64,000 nt of DNA from Protula sp. h YS-2021 (taxonomy: Eukaryota > Annelida > Polychaeta > Sabellida > Serpulidae). Of the stretch, positions 1 to 16,800 are shown in pieces (the stretch's first letter is position 1; every line of letters starts with the position of its first letter). Below the pieces are notes generated by a model that saw only the letters and a program-made list of their open reading frames with translations, had not been told where the DNA came from and searched no databases. The stretch is from positions 30,628,116 to 30,692,115 of the forward strand of contig OX457026.1 in the NCBI GenBank assembly GCA_949752745.1, written 5' to 3'. Made by a program: the position numbers and the translations under genes.

Positions 1-3000
1 ATGTAGTTATCGTAGCGCTTAATATTAAAGTGGTTTTGTATCTCGAACATTCAACAAGTTTTCAGATGTTAGCCTTATCTATGATTCTGTAGTTGTGGTC
101 ACATTACTGAAATACAAGTGCTCATTTTAGAATTCTTCAATATTCTATGTAGTTTTAATCGAAGTGATATCTCCTTGTATGTTCAGCTGTTCCTTCCTAA
201 TTCTACAGTAATTTAACAATGCATTGTAACAATTTACCTATTTTTGTGTTACCCTTTTGTATTATCAAAATGTTTAATTTTATGTACATCTAAATATTCT
301 TTTGATCTCGTAATGCTGGCTGTTATGATTGTAGCTAAACGTGTAGCGATATGTTCGATAGTGCAGATTTTATATAATTTCATCATTTTTTATGTTTGAT
401 ACTGCAGATTTTGTATAACTTTGTGATATCTTATGTTCTGTTTTAGACTGTTTTATTTATCTGATTAAATTTCTAAATCGTATACAGTTATTTATATTTT
501 ACTTGTTTAATGCGAAGTCAGTATTGTATCTATAAAATTGAAGTAACGAATACTGTAAGGGCTGTTCATGTAGTTATCGTAGCGCTTAATATTAAAGTGG
601 TTTGGTATCTCGAACATTCAACAAGTTTTCAGATGTTAGCCTTATCTATGATTCTGTTTTATTTTAATGTAGTTGTGGTCACATTACTGAAAAACAAGTG
701 CTCATTTTAGAATTCTTCAATATTGTATGTAGTTTTAATCGAAGTGATATCTCCTTGTATGTTCAGCTGTCCCTTCCTAATTCTACAGTAATTTAACAAT
801 GCATTGTAACAATTTACCTATTTTCATCTTACTCGTTTGTATTATCAAAATGTTTAATTTTATGTACATCTAAATATTCTTCTGATCTCGTAATGCTGGC
901 TGTTATGATTGTAGCTAAACAAGTGGCGATATGTTCGATAGTGCAGATTTTATATAATTTCATCATTTTTTTATGTTCGATACTGCAGATTTTATATAAT
1001 TTTGTGATATCTTATGTTCTATTTTAGAATGTTTTATTTATTTTAGTAAATTTCTAAATCGTATACAGATATTTATATTTTACTTGTTTAATGCGAAGTC
1101 AGTAATGTATCTATAAAATTGAAGTAACGAATACTGTAAGGACTGTTCATGCAGTTATCGTAGCGCTGAATGTTGAAGTCGTTTTGTATCTCGAACCTTC
1201 AACAAGTTTTCAGATGTTAGCCTTATCTATGATTCTGTTTTATTTTAATGTAGTTGTGGTCACATTACTGAAATACAAGTGCTCATTTTAGAATTCTTCA
1301 ATATTATATGTAGTTTTAATCGAAGTGATATCTCCCTGTATGTTCAGTTGTCCCTTCCTAATTCTACAGTAATTTAACAATGCATTGTAACAATTTACCT
1401 ATTTTTATTTTACCCGTTTTTATTATCAAAATGTTTAATTTTATGTACATCTAAATATTCTTTTGATCTCGTAATGCTGGCTGTTATGATTGTAGCTAAA
1501 TATGTAGCGATATGTTCGATAGTGCAGATTTTATATAATTTCATCATTTTTTTATGTTCGATACTGCAGATTTTGTATAATTTTGTGATATCTTATGTTC
1601 TGTTTTAGACTGTTTTATTTATTTTAGTAAATTTCTAAATCGTATACAGTTATTTAAATTTTTCTTGTTTAATGCGAAGTAAGTAATGTATCTATAAAAT
1701 TGAAGTAACGAATACTGTAAGGACCGTTCATGCAGTTATCGTAGTGCTGAATGTTGAAGTCGTTTTGTATCTCGAACATTCAACAAGTTTTCAGATGTTA
1801 GCCTTATCTATGATTCTGTTTTATTTTAATGTAGTTGTGGTCACATTACTGAAATATAAGTGCTCATTTTAGAATTCTTCAATATTATATGTAGTTTTAA
1901 TCGAAGTGATATATCCTTGTATGTTCAGCTGTTCCTTCCTAATTCTACAGTAATTTAATAATGCATTGTAACAATTTACCTATTTTTATTTTACCCGTTT
2001 GTATTATCAAAATGTTAAATTTTATGTACATCTAAATATTCTTTTGATCTCGTAATGCTGGCTGTTATGATTGTAGCTAAACATGTGGCGATATGTTCGA
2101 TAGTGCAGATTTTATATAATTTCATCATTTTTTATGTTCGATACTGCAGATTTTGTATAATTTTGTGATATCCTATGTTCTGTTTTAGACTATTTTATTT
2201 ATTTGATTAAATTTCTAAATCGTATACAGTTATTTATATTTTACTTGTTTAATGCGAAGTCAGTAATGTATCTATAAAATTGAAGTGACGAATACTGTAA
2301 GGGCTGTTCATGTAGTTATCGTAGCGCTTAATGTTAAAGTCGTTTTGTATCTCGAACATTCAACAAATTTTCAGATGTTAGCCTTATCTATGATTCTGTT
2401 TTATTTTAATATAGTTGTGGTCACATTACTGAAAAACAAGTGCTCATTTTAGAATTCTTCAATATTGTATGTAGTTTTAATCGAAGTGATATCTCCTTGT
2501 ATGTTCAGCTGACCCTTCCTAATGTTACAGTAATTTAACAATGCATTGTAACATTTTACGTATTTTTATTTTACCCGTTTTTATTATCAAAATGTTTAAT
2601 TTTATGTACATCTAAATATTCTTTTGATCTCATAATGCTGGCTGTTATAATTGTAGCAAAACGTGTAGCGATATGTTCGATAGTGCAGATTTTATATAAT
2701 TTCATCATTTCTTATTTTCGATACTGCAGATTTTATATAATTTTGTGATATCTTATGTTCTGTTTTAGACTGTTTTATTTATTTTAGTAAATTTCTAAAT
2801 CGTATACAGTTATTTATATTTTACTTGTTTACTGCGAAGTAAGTAATGTATCTATAAAATTGAAGTAACGAATACTGTAAGGACCGTTCATGCAGTTATC
2901 GTAGTGCTGAATGTTGAAGTCGTTTTGTATCTCGAACCTTCAACAAGTTTTCAGATGTTAGCCTTATCTATGATTCTGTTTTATTTTAATGTAGTTGTGG

Positions 3001-6000
3001 TCACATTACTGAAATATAAGTGCTCATTTTAGAATTCTTCAATATTATATGTAGTTTTAATCGAAGTGATATCTCCTTGTATGTTCAGCTGTTCCTTCCT
3101 AATTCTACAGTAATTTAATAATGCATTGTAACAATTTACCTATTTTTATTTTACCCGTTTGTATTATCAAAATGTTTAATTTTATGTACATCTAAATATT
3201 CTTTTGATCTCGTAATGCTGGCTGTTATGATTGTAGCTAAACATGTGGCGATATGTTCGATAGTGCAGATTTTGTATAATTTCATCATTTTTTATGTTCG
3301 ATACTGCAGATTTTGTATAATTTTGTGATATCCTATGTTCTGTTTTAGACTATTTTATTTATTTTAGTAAATTTCTAAATCGTATACAGTTATTTATATT
3401 TTACTTGTTTAATGCGAAGTCAGTAATGTATCTATAAAATTGAAGTGACGAATACTGTAAGGGCTGTTCATGTAGTTATCGTAGCGCTTAATGTTAAAGT
3501 CGTTTTGTATCTCGAACCTTCAACAAGTTTTCAGATGTTAGCCTTATCTATGATTCTGTTTTATTTTAATGTAGTTGTGGTCACATTACTGAAATATAAG
3601 TGCTCATTTTAGAATTCTTCAATATTATATGTAGTTTTAATCGAAGTGATATCTCCTTGTATGTTCAGCTGTTCCTTCCTAATTCTACAGTAATTTAATA
3701 ATGCATTGTAACAATTTACCTATTTTTATTTTACCCGTTTGTATTATCAAAATGTTTAATTTTATGTACATCTAAATATTCTTTTGATCTCGTAATGCTG
3801 GCTGTTATGATTGTAGCTAAACATGTGGCGATATGTTCGATAGTGCAGATTTTGTATAATCTCATCATTTTTTATGTTCGATACTGCAGATTTTATATAA
3901 TTTTGTGATATCCTATGTTCTGTTTTAGACTATTTTATTTATTTTAGTAAATTTCTAAATCGTATACAGTTATTTATATTTTACTTGTTTAATGCGAAGT
4001 CAGTAATGTATCTATAAAATTGAAGTGACGAATACTGTAAGGGCTGTTCATGTAGTTATCGTAGCGCTTAATGTTAAAGTCGTTTTGTATCTCGAACATT
4101 CAACAAATTTTCAGATGTTAGCCTTATCTATGATTCTGTTTTATTTTAATGTAGTTGTGGTCACATTACTGAAAAACAAGTGCTCATTTTAGAATTCTTC
4201 AATATTGTATGTAGTTTTAATCGAAGTGATATCTCCTTGTATGTTCAGCTGACCCTTCCTAATGTTACAGTAATTTAACAATGCATTGTAACATTTTACG
4301 TATTTTTATTTTACCCGTTTTTATTATCAAAATGTTTAATTTTATGTACATCTAAATATTCTTTTGATCTCATAATGCTGGCTATTATAATTGTAGCAAA
4401 ACGTGTAGCGATATGTTCGATAGTGCAGATTTTATATAATTTCATCATTTCTTATGTTCGATACTGCAGATTTTATATAATTTTGTGATATCTTATGTTC
4501 TGTTTTAGACTGTTTTATTTATTTTAGTAAATTTCTAAATCGTATACAGTTATTTATATTTTACTTGTTTAATGCGAAGTAAGTAATGTATCTATAAAAT
4601 TGAAGTAACGAATACTGTAAGGACCGTTCGTGCAGTTATCGTAGTGCTGAATGTTGAAGTCGTTTTGTATCTCGAACATTCAACAAGTTTTCAGATGTTA
4701 GCCTTATCTATGATTCTGTTTTATTTTAATGTAGTTGTGGTCACATTACTGAAATATAAGTGCTCATTTTAGAATTCTTCAATATTATATGTAGTTTTAA
4801 TCGAAGTGATATCTCCTTGTATGTTCAGCTGTTCCTTCCTAATTCTACAGTAATTTAATAATGCATTGTAACAATTTACCTATTTTTATTTTACCCGTTT
4901 GTATTATCAAAATGTTTAATTTTATGTACATCTAAATATTCTTTTGATCTCGTAATGCTGGCTGTTATGATTGTAGCTAAATATGTAGCGATATGTTCGA
5001 TAGTGCAGATTTTATATAATTTCATCATTTTTTATGTTCGATACTGCAGATTTTGTATAATTTTGTGATATCTTATGTTCTGTTTTAGACTGTTTTATTT
5101 ATTTTAGTAAATTTCTAAATCGTATACAGTTATTTAAATTTTTCTTGTTTAATGCGAAGTAAGTAATGTATCTATAAAATTGAAGTAACGAATACTGTAA
5201 GGACCGTTCATGCAGTTATCGTAGTGCTGAATGTTGAAGTCGTTTTGTATCTCGAACATTCAACAAGTTTTCAGATGTTAGCCTTATCTATGATTCTGTT
5301 TTATTTTAATGTAGTTGTGGTCACATTACTGAAATATAAGTGCTCATTTTAGAATTCTTCAATATTATATGTAGTTTTAATCGAAGTGATATCTCCTTGT
5401 ATGTTCAGCTGTTCCTTCCTAATTCTACAGTAATTTAATAATGCATTGTAACAATTTACCTATTTTTATTTTACCCGTTTGTATTATCAAAATGTTTAAT
5501 TTTATGTACATCTAAATATTCTTTTGATCTCGTAATGCTGGCTCTTATGATTGTAGCTAAACATGTGGCGATATGTTCGATAGTGCAGATTTTATATAAT
5601 TTCATCATTTTTTATGTTCGATACTGCAGATTTTGTATAATTTTGTGATATCCTATGTTCTGTTTTAGACTATTTTATTTATTTTAGTAAATTTCTAAAT
5701 CGTATACAGTTATTTATATTTTACTTGTTTAATGCGAAGTCAGTAATGTATCTATAAAATTGAAGTGACGAATACTGTAAGGGCTGTTCATGTAGTTATC
5801 GTAGCGCTTAATGTTAAAGTCGTTTTGTATCTCGAACATTCAACAAGTTTTCAGATGTTAGCCTTATCTATGATTCTGTTTTATTTTAATGTAGTTGTGG
5901 TCACATTACTGAAAAACAAGTGCTCATTTTAGAATTCTTCAATATTGTATGTAGTTTTAATCGAAGTGATATCTCCTTGTATGTTCAGCTGACCCTTCCT

Positions 6001-9000
6001 AATTCTACAGTAATTTAACAATGCATTGTAACATTTTACGTATTTTTATTTTACCCGTTTTTATTATCAAAATGTTTAATTTTATGTACATCTAAATATT
6101 CTTTTGATCTCATAATGCTGGCTGTTATAATTGTAGCAAAACGTGTAGCGATATGTTCGATAGTGCAGATTTTATATAATTTCATCATTTCTTATGTTCG
6201 ATACTGCAGATTTTATATAATTTTGTGATATCTTATGTTCTGTTTTAGACTGTTTTATTTATTTTAGTAAATTTCTAAATCGTATACAGTTATTTATATT
6301 TTACTTGTTTAATGCGAAGTAAGTAATGTATCTATAAAATTGAAGTAACGAATACTGTAAGGACCGTTCATGCAGTTATCGTAGTGCTGAATGTTGAAGT
6401 CGTTTTGTATCTCGAACCTTCAACAAGTTTTCAGATGTTAGCCTTATCTATGATTCTGTTTTATTTTAATGTAGTTGTGGTCACATTACTGAAATATAAG
6501 TGCTCATTTTAGAATTCTTCAATATTATATGTAGTTTTAATCGAAGTGATATCTCCTTGTATGTTCAGCTGACCCTTCCTAATTCTACAGTAATTTAATA
6601 ATGCATTGTAACAATTTACCTATTTTTATTTTACCCGTTTTTATTATCAAAATGTTTAATTTTATGTACATCTAAATATTCTTTTCATCTCGTAATGCTG
6701 GCTGTTATGATTGTAGCTAAACATGTGGCGATATGTTCGATAGTGCAGATTTTATATAATTTCATCATTTTTTATGTTCGATACTGCAGATTTTGTATAA
6801 TTTTGTGATATCTTATGTTCTGTTTTAGACTGTTTTATTTATTTTAGTAAATTTCTAAATCGTATACAGTTATTTATATTTTACTTGTTTAATGCGAAGT
6901 CAGTAATGTATCTATAAAATTGAAGTAACGAATACTGTAAGGACCGTTCATGCAGTTATCGTAGTGCTGAATGTTAAAGTCGTTTTGTATCTCGAACATT
7001 CAACAAGTTTTCAGATGTTAACCTTATCTATGATTCTGTTTTATTTTAATGTAGTTGTGGTCACATTACTGAAATATAAGTGCTCATTTTAGAATTCTTC
7101 AATATTATATGTAGTTTTAATCGAAGTGATATCTCCTTGTTTGTTCAGCTGTTCCTTCCTAATTCTACAGTAATTTAATAATGCATTGTAACAATTTACC
7201 TATTTTTATTTTACCCGTTTGTATTATCAAAATGTTTAATTTATGTACATCTAAATATTCCTTTGATCTCGTAATGCTGGCTGTTATGATTGTAGCTAAA
7301 CATGTGGCGATATGTTCGATAGTGCAGATTTTATATAATTTCATCATTTTTTATGTTCGATACTGCAGATTTTGTATAATTTTGTGATATCCTGTGTTCT
7401 GTTTTAGACTATTTTATTTATTTTAGTAAATTTCTAAATCGTATACAGTTATTTATATTTTACTTGTTTAATGCGAAGTAAGTAATGTATCTATAAAATT
7501 GAAGTAACGAATACTGTAAGGGCTGTTCATGTAGTTATCGTAGCGCTTAATGTTAAAGTCGTTTTGTATCTCGAACCTTCAACAAGTTTTCAGATGTTAG
7601 CCTTATCTATGATTCTGTTTTATTTTAAAGTTGTTGTGGTCACATTACTGAAATACAAGTGCTCATTTTAGAATTCTTCAATATTGTATGTAGTTTTAAT
7701 CGAAGTGATATCTCCTTGTATGTTCAGCTGACCCTTCCTAATGTTACAGTAATTTAACAATGCATTGTAACATTTTACGTATTTTTATTTTACCCGTTTT
7801 TATTATCAAAATGTTTAATTTTATGTACATCTAAATATTCTTTTGATCTCATAATGCTGGCTGTTATAATTGTAGCAAAACGTGTTGCGATATGTTCAAT
7901 AGTGCAGATTTTATATAATTTCATCATTTCTTATGTTCGATACTGCAGATTTTATATAATTTTGTGATATCTTATGTTCTGTTTTAGACTGTTTTATTTA
8001 TTTTAGTAAATTTCTAAATCGTATACAGTTATTTACATTTTACTTGTTTAATGCGAAGTCAGTAATGTATCTATAAAATTGAAGTGACGAATACTGTAAG
8101 GGCTGTTCATGTAGTTATCGTAGCGCTTAATGTTAAAGTCGTTTTGTATCTCGAACATTCAACAAATTTTCAGATGTGAGCCTTATGTATGATTCTGTTT
8201 TATTTTAATGTAGTTGTGGTCACATTACTGAAAAACAAGTGCTCATTTTAGAATTCTTCAATATTGTATGTAGTTTTAATCGAAGTGATATCTCCTTGTA
8301 TGTTCAGCTGACCCTTCCTAATGTTACAGTAATTTAACAATGCATTGTAACATTTGACGTATTTTTATTTTACCCGTTTTTATTATCAAAATGTTTAATT
8401 TTATGTACATCTAAATATTCTTTTGATCTCATAATGCTGGATGTTATAATTGTAGCAAAACGTGTAGCGATATGTTCGATAGTGCAGATTTTATATAATT
8501 TCATCATTTCTTATGTTCGATACTGCAGATTTTATATAATTTTGTGATATCTTATGTTCTATTTTAGAATGTTTTATTTATTTTAGTAAATTTCTAAATC
8601 GTATACAGTTATTTATATTTTACTTGTGTAATGCGAAGTCAGTAATGTATCTATAAAATTGAAGTAACGAATACTGTAAGGGCTGTTCATGTAGTTATCG
8701 TAGCGCTTAATGTTAAAGTCGTTTTGTATCTCGAACATTCAACAAATTTTCAGATGTTAGCCTTATCTATGATTCTGTTTTATTTTAATGTAGTTGTGGT
8801 CACATTACTGAAATACAAGTGCTCATTTTAGAATTCTTTAATATTATATGTAGTTTTAATCGAAGTGATATCTCCTTGTATGTTCAGCTGACCCTTCCTA
8901 ATTCTACAATAATTTAACAATGCATTGTAACAATTTACCTATTTTTATTTTACCCATTTTTATTATCAAAATGTTTAATTTTATGTACATCTAAATATTC

Positions 9001-12000
9001 TTTTGATCTCGTAATGCTGGCTGTTATGATTGTAGCTAAACATGTGGCGATATGTTCGATAGTGCAGATTTTATATAATTTCATCATTTCTTATGTTCGA
9101 TACTGCAGATTTTGTATAATTTTGTGATATCTTATGTTCTGTTTTAGACTGTTTTATTTATTTTAATACTTTTCTAAATCGTATACAGTTACTTACATTT
9201 TACTTGTTTAATGCGAAGTCAGTAATGTATCTATAAAATTGAAGTAACGAATACTGTAAGGGCTGTTCATGCAGTTATCGTAGCACTTAACGTTAAAGTC
9301 GTTTCGCATCTCGAACATTCAAGAAATTCGCAGATGTTAGCCTTATCTATGATTCTGTTTTATTTTAATGTAGTTGTGGTCACATTACTGAAATATAAGT
9401 GCTCATTTTAGAATTCTTCAATATTATATGTAGTTTTAATCGAAGTGATATCTCCTTGTATGTTCACCTGACCCTTCCTAATTCTACAGTAATTTAATAA
9501 TGCATTGTAACAATTTACCTATTTTTATTTTACCCGTTTTTATTATCAAAATGTTTAATTTTATGTACATCTAAATATTCTTTTGATCTCGTAATGCTGG
9601 CTGTTATGATTGTAGCTAAACATGTGGCGATATGTTCGATAGTGCAGATTTTATATAATTTCATCATTTTTTATGTTCGATACTGCAGATTTTGTATAAT
9701 TTTGTGATATCTTATGTTCTGTTTTAGACTGTTTTATTTATTTTAGTAAATTTCTAAATCGTATACAGTTATTTATATTTTACTTGTTTAATGCGAAGTA
9801 AGTAATGTATCTATAAAATTGAAGTAACGAATACTGTAAGGACCGTTCATGCAGTTATCGTAGTGCTGAATGTTGAAGTCGTTTTGTATCTCGAACATTC
9901 AACAAGTTTTCAGATGTAAGCCTTATCTATGATTCTGTTTTATTTTAATGTAGTTGTGGTCACATTACTGAAATATAAGTGCTCATTTTAGAATTCTTCG
10001 ATATTGTATGTAGTTTTAATCGAAGTGATATCTTCTTGTATGTTCAGCTGTCCCTTCCTAATTCTACAGTAATTTAACAATGCATTGTAAGAATTTACCT
10101 ATTTTTGTGTTACCCTTTTGTATTATCAAAATGTTTAATTTTATGTACATCTAAATATTCTTTTGATCTCGTAATGCTGGTTTTTATGATTGTAGCTAAA
10201 CATGTGGCCATATGTCCGATAGTGCAGATTCTATATAATTTCATCATTTTTTTGTGTTCGATACTGCAGATTTTATATAATTTTGTCATATCTTATGTTC
10301 TGTTTTAGACTGTTTTATTTATTTTAGTAAATTTCTAAATCGTATACAGTTATTTATATTTTACTTGTTTAATGCGAAGTCAGTAATGTATCTATAAAAT
10401 TGAAGTAACGAATACTGTAAGGGCTGTTCATGCAGTTATCGTAGCACTTAATGTTAAAGTCGTTTTGCATCTCGAACATTCAACAAATTCGCAGATGTTA
10501 GCCTTATCTATGATTCTGTTTTATTTTAATGTAGTTGTGGTCACATTACTGAAATATAAGTGCTCATTTTAGAATTCTTCGATATTGTATGTAGTTTTAA
10601 TCGAAGTGATATCTCCTTGTATGTTCAGCTGACCCTTCCTAATTCTACAGTAATTTAACAATGCATTGTAACAATTTACCTATTTTTATTTTACCCGTTT
10701 GTATTATCAAAATGTTTAATTTTATGTACATCTAAATATTCTTTTGATCTCGTAATGCTGGCTGTTATGATTGTAGCTAGACGTGTAGTGATATGTTCGA
10801 TAGTGCAGATTTTATATAATTTCATCATTTTTTATGTTCGATACTGCAGATTTTATATAATTTTGTAATATCTTATGTTCTGTTTTAGACTGTTTTATTT
10901 ATTTTATTAATTTTCTAAATAGTATACAGTTATTTATATTTTACTTGTTATATGCGAAATCAGTAATGTATCTATAAAATTGAAGTAACGAATACTGTAA
11001 GGGCTGTTCATGCAGTTATCGTAGTGCTGAATGTTGAAGTCGTTTTGTATCTCGAACATTCAACAAGTTTTCAGATGTTAGCCTTATCTATGATTCTGTT
11101 TTATTTTAATGTAGTTGTGGTCACATTACTGAAATACAAGTGCTCATTTTAGAATTCTTCAATATTATATGTAGTTTTAATCGAAGTGATATCTCCGTGT
11201 ATGTTCAGTTGACCCTTCCTAATTCTACAGTAATTTAACAATGCATTGTAACAATTTACCTATTTTTATTTTACCCGTTTTTATTATCAAAATGTTTAAT
11301 TTTATGTACATCTAAGTATTCTTTTGATCTCGTAATGCTGAATGTTATTATTGTAGCTAAACATGTGGCGATATGTTCGATAGTGCAGATTTTATATAAT
11401 TTCATCATTTTTTATGTTCGATACTGCAGATTTTGTATAATTTTGTGATATCTTATGTTCTGTTTTAGACTGTTTTATTTACTTGATTAAATTTCTAAAT
11501 CGTATACAGTTATTTATATTTTACTTGTTTAATGCGAAGTCAGTAATGTATCTATAAAATTGAAGTAACGAATACTGTAAGGGCTGTTCATGTAGTTATC
11601 GTAGCGCTTAATGTTAAAGTCGTTTTGTATCTCGAACATTCAACAAATTTTCAGATGTTAGCCTTATCTATGATTCTGTTTTATTTTAATGTAGTTGTGG
11701 TCACATTACTGAAAAACAAGTGCTCATTTTAGAATTCTTCATTATTGTATGTAGTTTTAATCGAAGTGATATCTCCTTGTATGTTCAGCTGGCCCTTCCT
11801 AATGTTACAGTAATTTAACAATGCATTGTAACAATTTACCTATTTTTATTTTACCCGTTTGTATTATCAAAATGTTTAATTTTATGTACATCTAAATATT
11901 CTTTTGATCTCGTAATGCTGGCTGTTATGATTGTAGCAAAACGTGTAGCGATATGTTCGATAGTGCAGATTTTATATAATTTCATCATTTCTTATGTTCG

Positions 12001-13849
12001 ATACTGCAGATTTTATATAATTTTGTGATATCTTATGTTCTATTTTAGAATGTTTTATTTATTTTAGTAAATTTCTAAATCGTATACAGTTATTTATATT
12101 TTACTTGTTTAATGCGAAGTCAGTAATGTATCTATAAAATTGAAGTAACGAATACTGTAAGGGCTGTTCATGCAGTTATCGTAGCACTTAATGTTAAAGT
12201 CGTTTTGCATCTCGAACATTCAATAAATTCGCAGATGTTAGCGTTATCTATGATTCTGTTTTATTTTAATGTAGTTGTGGTCACATTACTGAAATATAAG
12301 TGCTCATTTTAGAATTCTTCAATATTATATGTAGTTTTAATCGAAGTGATATCTCCTTGTATTTTCAGCTGACTCTTCCTAATTCTACAGTAATTTAACA
12401 ATGCATTGTAACAATTTACCTATTTTTATTTTACCCGTTTTTATTATCAAAATGATTAATTTTATGTACATCTAAATATTCTTTTGATCTCGTAATGCTG
12501 GCTGTTATGATTGTAGTTAAACATGTGGCGATATGTTCGATAGTGCAGATTTTATATAATTTCATCATTTTTTATGTTCGATACTGCAGATTTTATATAA
12601 TTTTCTCATATCTTATGTTCTGTTTTAGACTGTTTTATTTATTTTAGTAAATTTCTAAATCGTATACAGTTATTTATATTTTACTTGTTTAATTCGAAGT
12701 CAGTAATGTATCTATAAAATTGAAGTAACGAATACTGTAAGGGCTGTTCATGCAGTTATCGTAGTGCTGAATGTTGAAGTCGTTTTGTATCTCGAACCTT
12801 CAACAAGTTTTCAGATGTTAGCCTTATCTATGATTCTGTTTTATTTTAATGTAGTTGTGGTCACATTACTGAAATACAAGTGCTCATTTTAGAATTCTTC
12901 AATATTATATGTAGTTTTAATCGAAGTGATATCTCCTTGTATGTTCAGCTGTCCCTTCCTAATTCTACAGTAATTTAATAATGCATTGTAACAATTTACC
13001 TATTTTTATTTATCCCGTTTTTATTATCAAAATGTTTAATTTTATGTACATCTAAATATTCTTTTGATCTCGTAATGATTTAATCTGTTATGATTGTAGC
13101 TAAACAAGTGGCGATATGTTCGATAGTGCAGATTTTATATAATTTCATCATTTTTTATGTTCGATACTGCAGATTTTGTATAATTTTGTGATATCTTATG
13201 TTCTGTTTTAGACTGTTTTATTTATTTTAGTAAATTTCTAAATCGTATACAGTTATTTATATTTTACTTGTTTAATGCGAAGTAAGTAATGTATCTATAA
13301 AATTGAAGTGACGAATACTGTAAGGGCTGTTCATGTAGTTATCGTAGCGCTTAATGTTAAAGTCGTTTTGTATCTCGAACATTCAACAAATTTTCAGATG
13401 TAAGCCTTATCTATGATTCTGTTTTATTTTAATGTAGTTGTGGTCACATTACTGAAAAACAAGTGCTCATTTTAGAATTCTTCAATATTGTATTTAGTTT
13501 TAATCGAAGTGATATCTCCTTGTATGTTCAGCTGGCCCTTGCTAATGTTACAGTAATTTAACAATGCATTATAACATTTTACCTATTTTTATTTTACCCG
13601 TTTTTATTATCAAAATGTTTAATTTTATGTACATCTAAATATTCTTTTGATCTCGTAATTGTGGCTGTTATGATTGTAGCAAAACGTGTAGCGATATGTT
13701 CGATAGTGCAGATTTTATATAATTTCATCATTTCTTATGTTCGATACTGCAGATTTTATATAATTTTGTGATATCTTATGTTCTATTTTAGAATGTTTTA
13801 TTTATTTTAGTAAATTTCTAAATCGTATACAGTTATTTATATTTTACTT

Positions 13850-16800
13850 GTTTAATTCGAAGTCAGTAATGTGTCTATAAAATTGAAGTAACGAATACTG
13901 TAAGAGCTGTTCATGCAGTTATCGTAGCACTTAATGTTAAAGTCGTTTTGCATCTCGAACATTCAACAGATTCGCAGATGTTAGCCTTATCTATGATTCT
14001 GTTTTATTTTAATGTAGTTGTGGTCACATTACTGAAATATAAGTGCTCATTTTAGAATTCTTCAATATTATATGTAGTTTTAATCGAAGTGATATCTCCT
14101 TGTATGTTCAGTTGACTCTTCCTAATTCTACAGTAATTTAATAATGCATTGTAACAATTTACCTATTTTTATCTTACTCGTTTGTATAATCAAAATGTTT
14201 AATTTTATGTACATCTAAATATTCTTTTGATCTCGTAATGCTGGCTGTTATGATTGTAGCTAAACAAGTGGCGATATGTTCGATAGTGCAGATTTTAAAT
14301 AATTTCATCATTTTTTTATGTTCGATACTGCAGATTTTATATAAATCTGTGATATCTTATGTTCTATTTTAGAATGTTTTATTTATTTTAGTAAATTTCT
14401 AAATCGTATAAAGTTATTTATATTTTACTTGTTTAATGCGAAGTAAGTAATGTATCTATAAAATTGAAGTAACGAATACTGTAAGGACCGTTCATGCAGT
14501 TATCGTAGTGCTGAATGTTGAAGTCGTTTTGTATCTCGAACCTTCAACAAGTTTTCAGATGTTAGCCTTATCTATGATTCTGTTTTATTTTAATGTAGTT
14601 GTGGTCACATTACTGAAATACAAGTGCTTATTTTAGAATTCTTCAATATTATATGTAGTTTTAATCGAAGTGATATCTCCTTCTATGTGTAGATGACCCT
14701 TCCTAATTCTACAGTAACTTAATAATGCATTGTAACAATTTACCTATTTTTATTTTACCCGTTTTTATTATCAAAATGTTTAATTTTATGTACATCTAAA
14801 TATTCTTTTGATCTCGTAATGATTTAATCTGTTATGATTGTAGCTAAACAAGTGGCGATATGTTCGATAGTGCAGATTTTATATAATTTCATCATTTTTT
14901 ATGTTCGATACTGCAGATTTTGTATAATTTTGTGATATCTTATGTTCTGTTTTAGACTGTTTTATTTATTTTAGTAAATTTCTAAATCGTATACAGTTAT
15001 TTATATTTTACTTGTTTAATGCGAAGTCAGTAATGTATCTATAAAATTGAAGTGACGAATACTGTAAGGGCTGTTCATGTAGTTATCGTAGCGCTTAATG
15101 TTAAAGTCGTTTTGTATCTCGAACATTCAACAAATTTTCAGATGTTAGCCTTATCTATGATTCTGTTTTATTTTAATGTAGTTGTGGTCACATTACTGAA
15201 AAACAAGTGCTCATTTTAGAATTCTTCAATATTGTATGTAGTTTTAATCGAAGTGATATCTCCTTGTATGTTCAGCTGGCCCTTGCTAATGTTACAGTAA
15301 TTTAACAATGCATTGTAACATTTTACCTATTTTTATTTTACCCGTTTTTATTATCAAAATGTTTAATTTTATGTACATCTAAATATTCTTTTGATCTCGT
15401 AATGCTGGCTGTTATGATTGTAGCAAAACGTGTAGCGATATGTTCGATAGTGCAGATTTTATATAATTTCATCATTTCTTATGTTCGATACTGCAGATTT
15501 TATATAATTTTGTGATATCTTATGTTCTATTTTAGAATGTTTTATTTATTTTAGTAAATTTCTAAATCGTGTACAGTTATTTATATTTTACTTGTTTAAT
15601 GCGAAGTCAGTAATGTATCTATAAAATTGAAGTAACGAATACTGTAAGGACTGTTCATGCAGTTATCGTAGCGCTGAATGTTGAAGTCGTTTTGTATCTC
15701 GAACCTTCAACAAGTTTTCAGATGTTAGCCTTATCTATGATTCTGTTTTATTTTAATGTAGTTGTGGTCACATTACTGAAATACAAGTGCTCATTTTAGA
15801 ATTCTTCAATATTATATGTAGTTTTAATGGAAGTGATATCTCCTTGTATGTTCAGTTGACCCTTCCTAATTCTACAGTAATTTAACAATGCATTGTAACA
15901 ATTTACCTATTTTTATTTTACCCGTTTTTATTATCAAAATGTTTAATTTTATGTACATCTAAATATTCTTTTGATCTCGTAATGCTGGCTTTTATGATTG
16001 TAGCTAAACATGTGGCGATATGTTCGATAGTGCAGATTTAATATAATTTCATCATTTTTTATGTTCGATACTGCAGATTTTATATAATTTTGTCATATCT
16101 TATGTTCTGTTTTAGACTGTTTTATTTATTTTAGTAAATTTCTAAATCGTATACAGTTATTTATATTTTACTTGTTTAATTCGAAGTCAGTAATGTGTCT
16201 ATAAAATTGAAGTAACGAATACTGTAAGAGCTGTTCATGCAGTTATCGTAGCACTTAATGTTAAAGTCGTTTTGCATCTCGAACATTCAACAGATTCGCA
16301 GATGTTAGCCTTATCTATGATTCTGTTTTATTTTAATGTAGTTGTGGTCACATTACTGAAATATAAGTGCTCATTTTAGAATTCTTCAATATTATATGTA
16401 GTTTTAATCGAAGTGATATCTCCTTGTATGTTCAGTTGACTCTTCCTAATTCTACAGTAATTTAATAATGCATTGTAACAATTTACCTATTTTTATCTTA
16501 CCCGTTTGTATAATCAAAATGTTTAATTTTATGTACATCTAAATATTCTTTTGATCTCGTAATGCTGGCTGTTATGATTGTAGCTAAACAAGTGGCGATA
16601 TGTTCGATAGTGCAGATTTTATATAATTTCATCATTTTTTTATGTTCGATACTGCAGATTTTATATAAATCTGTGATATCTTATGTTCTATTTTAGAATG
16701 TTTTATTTATTTTAGTAAATTTCTAAATCGTATAAAGTTATTTATATTTTACTTGTTTAATGCGAAGTAAGTAATGTATCTATAAAATTGAAGTAACGAA

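Noticed and set aside
510..10308. Short ORFs in the 580-bp satellite (66-68 codons)
   Set aside because: They appear only in monomers where a point variant removes a stop, and are absent from neighbouring, nearly identical monomers.
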